Below, piece after piece: positions 22,198 to 23,343 of a stretch of DNA of 23,343 bases. The notes beneath the pieces are model-generated. The model made no database searches. It was not told the DNA's origin and was given only the letters and a program-made list of their open reading frames with translations. Where the stretch lies: assembly GCF_029933015.1 (NCBI RefSeq), contig NZ_JAOZOZ010000001.1:1-23343 (forward strand), in the 5' to 3' direction. Every line of letters starts with the position of its first letter. Positions within the stretch are counted from its first letter, which is position 1. This stretch comes from Hydrogenimonas sp. (GTDB lineage: Bacteria; Campylobacterota; Campylobacteria; Campylobacterales; Hydrogenimonadaceae). The translations under genes were made by a program, and so were the position numbers.

Positions 22198-23331
22198 CTA
22201 CGCTTCGCTCTTTTCGGGCGGCGTGCCCTCTTTCCTGGCACTCTGGACGCGAAGCAGGGCGTTTTTGAGCTCCGCCTCGGTCTTCTGAAGCTCCTCGAGG
22301 GCGGCGGCGCGGGCCTTTTTGCCCTCTTCGGCGATTTTCAGCGAGTCGTTCAGGGTTTCGATGAGGGTGCGGTTGGCCTTTTTGACGCTTTCGATGTCGA
22401 AAACGCCCCGCTCCATCTGGGTACGGACCTCCCGGTTGGCCTCCCGCAGTCCTTCGGCGTTCTTCTCGAGCAGTTCGTTGGTCAGGTCGCCCGCCTCTTT
22501 GATCGCTTTCGCGGCGTCGTGGCTTCGGAAGATCGTGATGGTCTGGGCCAGCTGGTTGCGCCACAGCGGCACGGTGTTGACGAGGGTGGAGTTGATCTTG
22601 TTGATCAGCGACTTGTCGTTCTCCTGGATCAGGCGGATGGACGGCAGCGCCTGCATCGCCACCTGGCGGGAAAGGCGCAGGTCGTGGACCCGCCGCTCCA
22701 GGTCGTCCCGGAAGCTTCGGATCTCCCGAAGCTCCTGCACGGCCAGCATGTCGTCCTCTTCGGCTCTCTTTTCGTATTCGGGTATGATCCGCTCCTCCAG
22801 CTCTTTCAGCTTCCTCTCGCCCGCCTCGATATAGAGCTCCAGGGAGCGGAAATACTCCAGGTTGGCTTCGTAGAGTTTGTCCAGCGCCACGACGTCTTTG
22901 GTCAGGGTGGCCTTGTGGCGTTCGAGATTGTCGGCGATCAGGTCGATCTGGTCCCGCACCTCCTCGTAGCGCTGGATGAAGGTGGCCAGCGGTTCGGCCC
23001 GGCCCAGCAGCCTATCCCACCAGCTCCGTTTCCTGTTGGGATCGAGCGCCTCGATATCGAAACCGCGGATCGCCGCTACCATTCTGTTGAGGTCTTCGCC
23101 CGCGATGCCCAGATCCTTGTTCTGGACACCCTCGATCATACGGTTGGAGATCTCGTCCAGTTTCGCCTGGGCGGCGGTGCCGAAGCGGATGACGGAGCTG
23201 CGGTCGTCCGGGTTCAGCTCCTCCATCGCCCGTTTCAGCGCCTCTTCCTCCTCCGGCAGCGGTGCCGCGGGTGTCTCCTCTTTCGCGGCGATTGACTCTT
23301 CCAGCCGCTCTTTGAGTTTCGTTTCCATCAT
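22198..23331 (-). CDS. TelA-family (toxic anion resistance) protein
   Basis: 377 residues, almost wholly alpha-helical and charged, without signal peptide or membrane helix. The family regions are the central DRLLGRAEPLATFIQRYEEVRDQID, the tryptophan-containing VNTVPLWRNQLAQTI, and the closing helix with ANRTLIETLNDSLKIAEEGK. TelA proteins were named from tellurite resistance, but their molecular function is unsettled; they often occur with XpaC-like proteins in stress or envelope operons. Two adjacent ATGs (23331 and 23328) are possible; AGGAAG is 3 nt from the first and 6 nt from the second. Its stop directly abuts the HTH gene stop, with no space for a terminator. Partner genes, if any, lie beyond the window. 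Confidence 0.85.
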   Translation of the reverse strand: MMETKLKERLEESIAAKEETPAAPLPEEEEALKRAMEELNPDDRSSVIRFGTAAQAKLDEISNRMIEGVQNKDLGIAGEDLNRMVAAIRGFDIEALDPNRKRSWWDRLLGRAEPLATFIQRYEEVRDQIDLIADNLERHKATLTKDVVALDKLYEANLEYFRSLELYIEAGERKLKELEERIIPEYEKRAEEDDMLAVQELREIRSFRDDLERRVHDLRLSRQVAMQALPSIRLIQENDKSLINKINSTLVNTVPLWRNQLAQTITIFRSHDAAKAIKEAGDLTNELLEKNAEGLREANREVRTQMERGVFDIESVKKANRTLIETLNDSLKIAEEGKKARAAALEELQKTEAELKNALLRVQSARKEGTPPEKSEA

Positions 23332-23343
23332 GATCTTCCTTTT

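Noticed and set aside
1..23343. CRISPR arrays, insertion sequences, prophage genes, rRNA
   Set aside because: No regularly spaced repeats, transposase or integrase motifs, phage structural genes or rRNA sequence were seen.

Overview
This is one contiguous stretch of chromosome with dense, short-gapped genes and no mobile element. The protein families and general style suggest a Campylobacterota (Epsilonproteobacteria) member with unusually high GC, of the free-living, vent/sediment chemolithotroph type. Supporting hints are several GGDEF/EAL enzymes, an S24-type repressor beside a Y-family polymerase, and AT-rich -10 boxes often without a matching -35. The phylum is an inference from gene content and style; the genus cannot be read from the window.

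Layout. (1) 1-3454: the start of a Y-family (lesion-bypass) DNA polymerase runs off the left edge on the minus strand. Divergent from it is an S24/LexA-fold repressor-protease, followed 1 bp later by a six-helix membrane PAS-GGDEF-EAL protein. A 7+7 bp inverted repeat lies in the shared promoter gap. (2) 3455-6820: a Tas-like aldo/keto reductase, an overlapping Mut7-C nuclease-type protein, tRNA-Glu(TTC) on the minus strand, a lipoprotein, a 37-codon reading frame that repeats the beginning of the next gene, and endonuclease IV (nfo). (3) 6825-11820: a lipid-scavenging set made of a VolA/Pla-1-type lipoprotein lipase (minus) divergent from a FadL-type outer-membrane transporter and a translationally coupled acyl-CoA synthetase. 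(4) 11886-16329: an AAA ATPase with an unassigned N-terminal half, then a FIST-domain sensor with a soluble GGDEF-EAL enzyme 12 bp downstream. (5) 16411-18517: phosphoglycolate phosphatase and a FAD-dependent oxidoreductase. (6) 21640-18500, minus strand: a tightly coupled membrane-lipid cassette of CDP-alcohol phosphatidyltransferase, CdsA-like cytidylyltransferase, PlsC-like acyltransferase and a metal-dependent amidohydrolase, driven by a textbook TTGACA-17-TACAAT promoter. (7) 21892-23331: a small helix-turn-helix/coiled-coil protein and, convergent with it, a TelA-family protein.

Three themes stand out. Two complete bifunctional c-di-GMP enzymes each sit in an operon with a putative sensor or regulator (the S24 repressor in one case, FIST in the other). 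Two lipid modules are present: one to capture and activate exogenous fatty acids, the other to build phospholipid head groups. A DNA-damage theme links the translesion polymerase, the S24 regulator and endonuclease IV. I see no CRISPR array, IS element, rRNA or prophage. The most interesting points are the S24/polymerase/c-di-GMP arrangement, the lipase-FadL-FadD set, the split FIST/GGDEF-EAL pair, and the variant catalytic motif of the CDP-alcohol phosphatidyltransferase.
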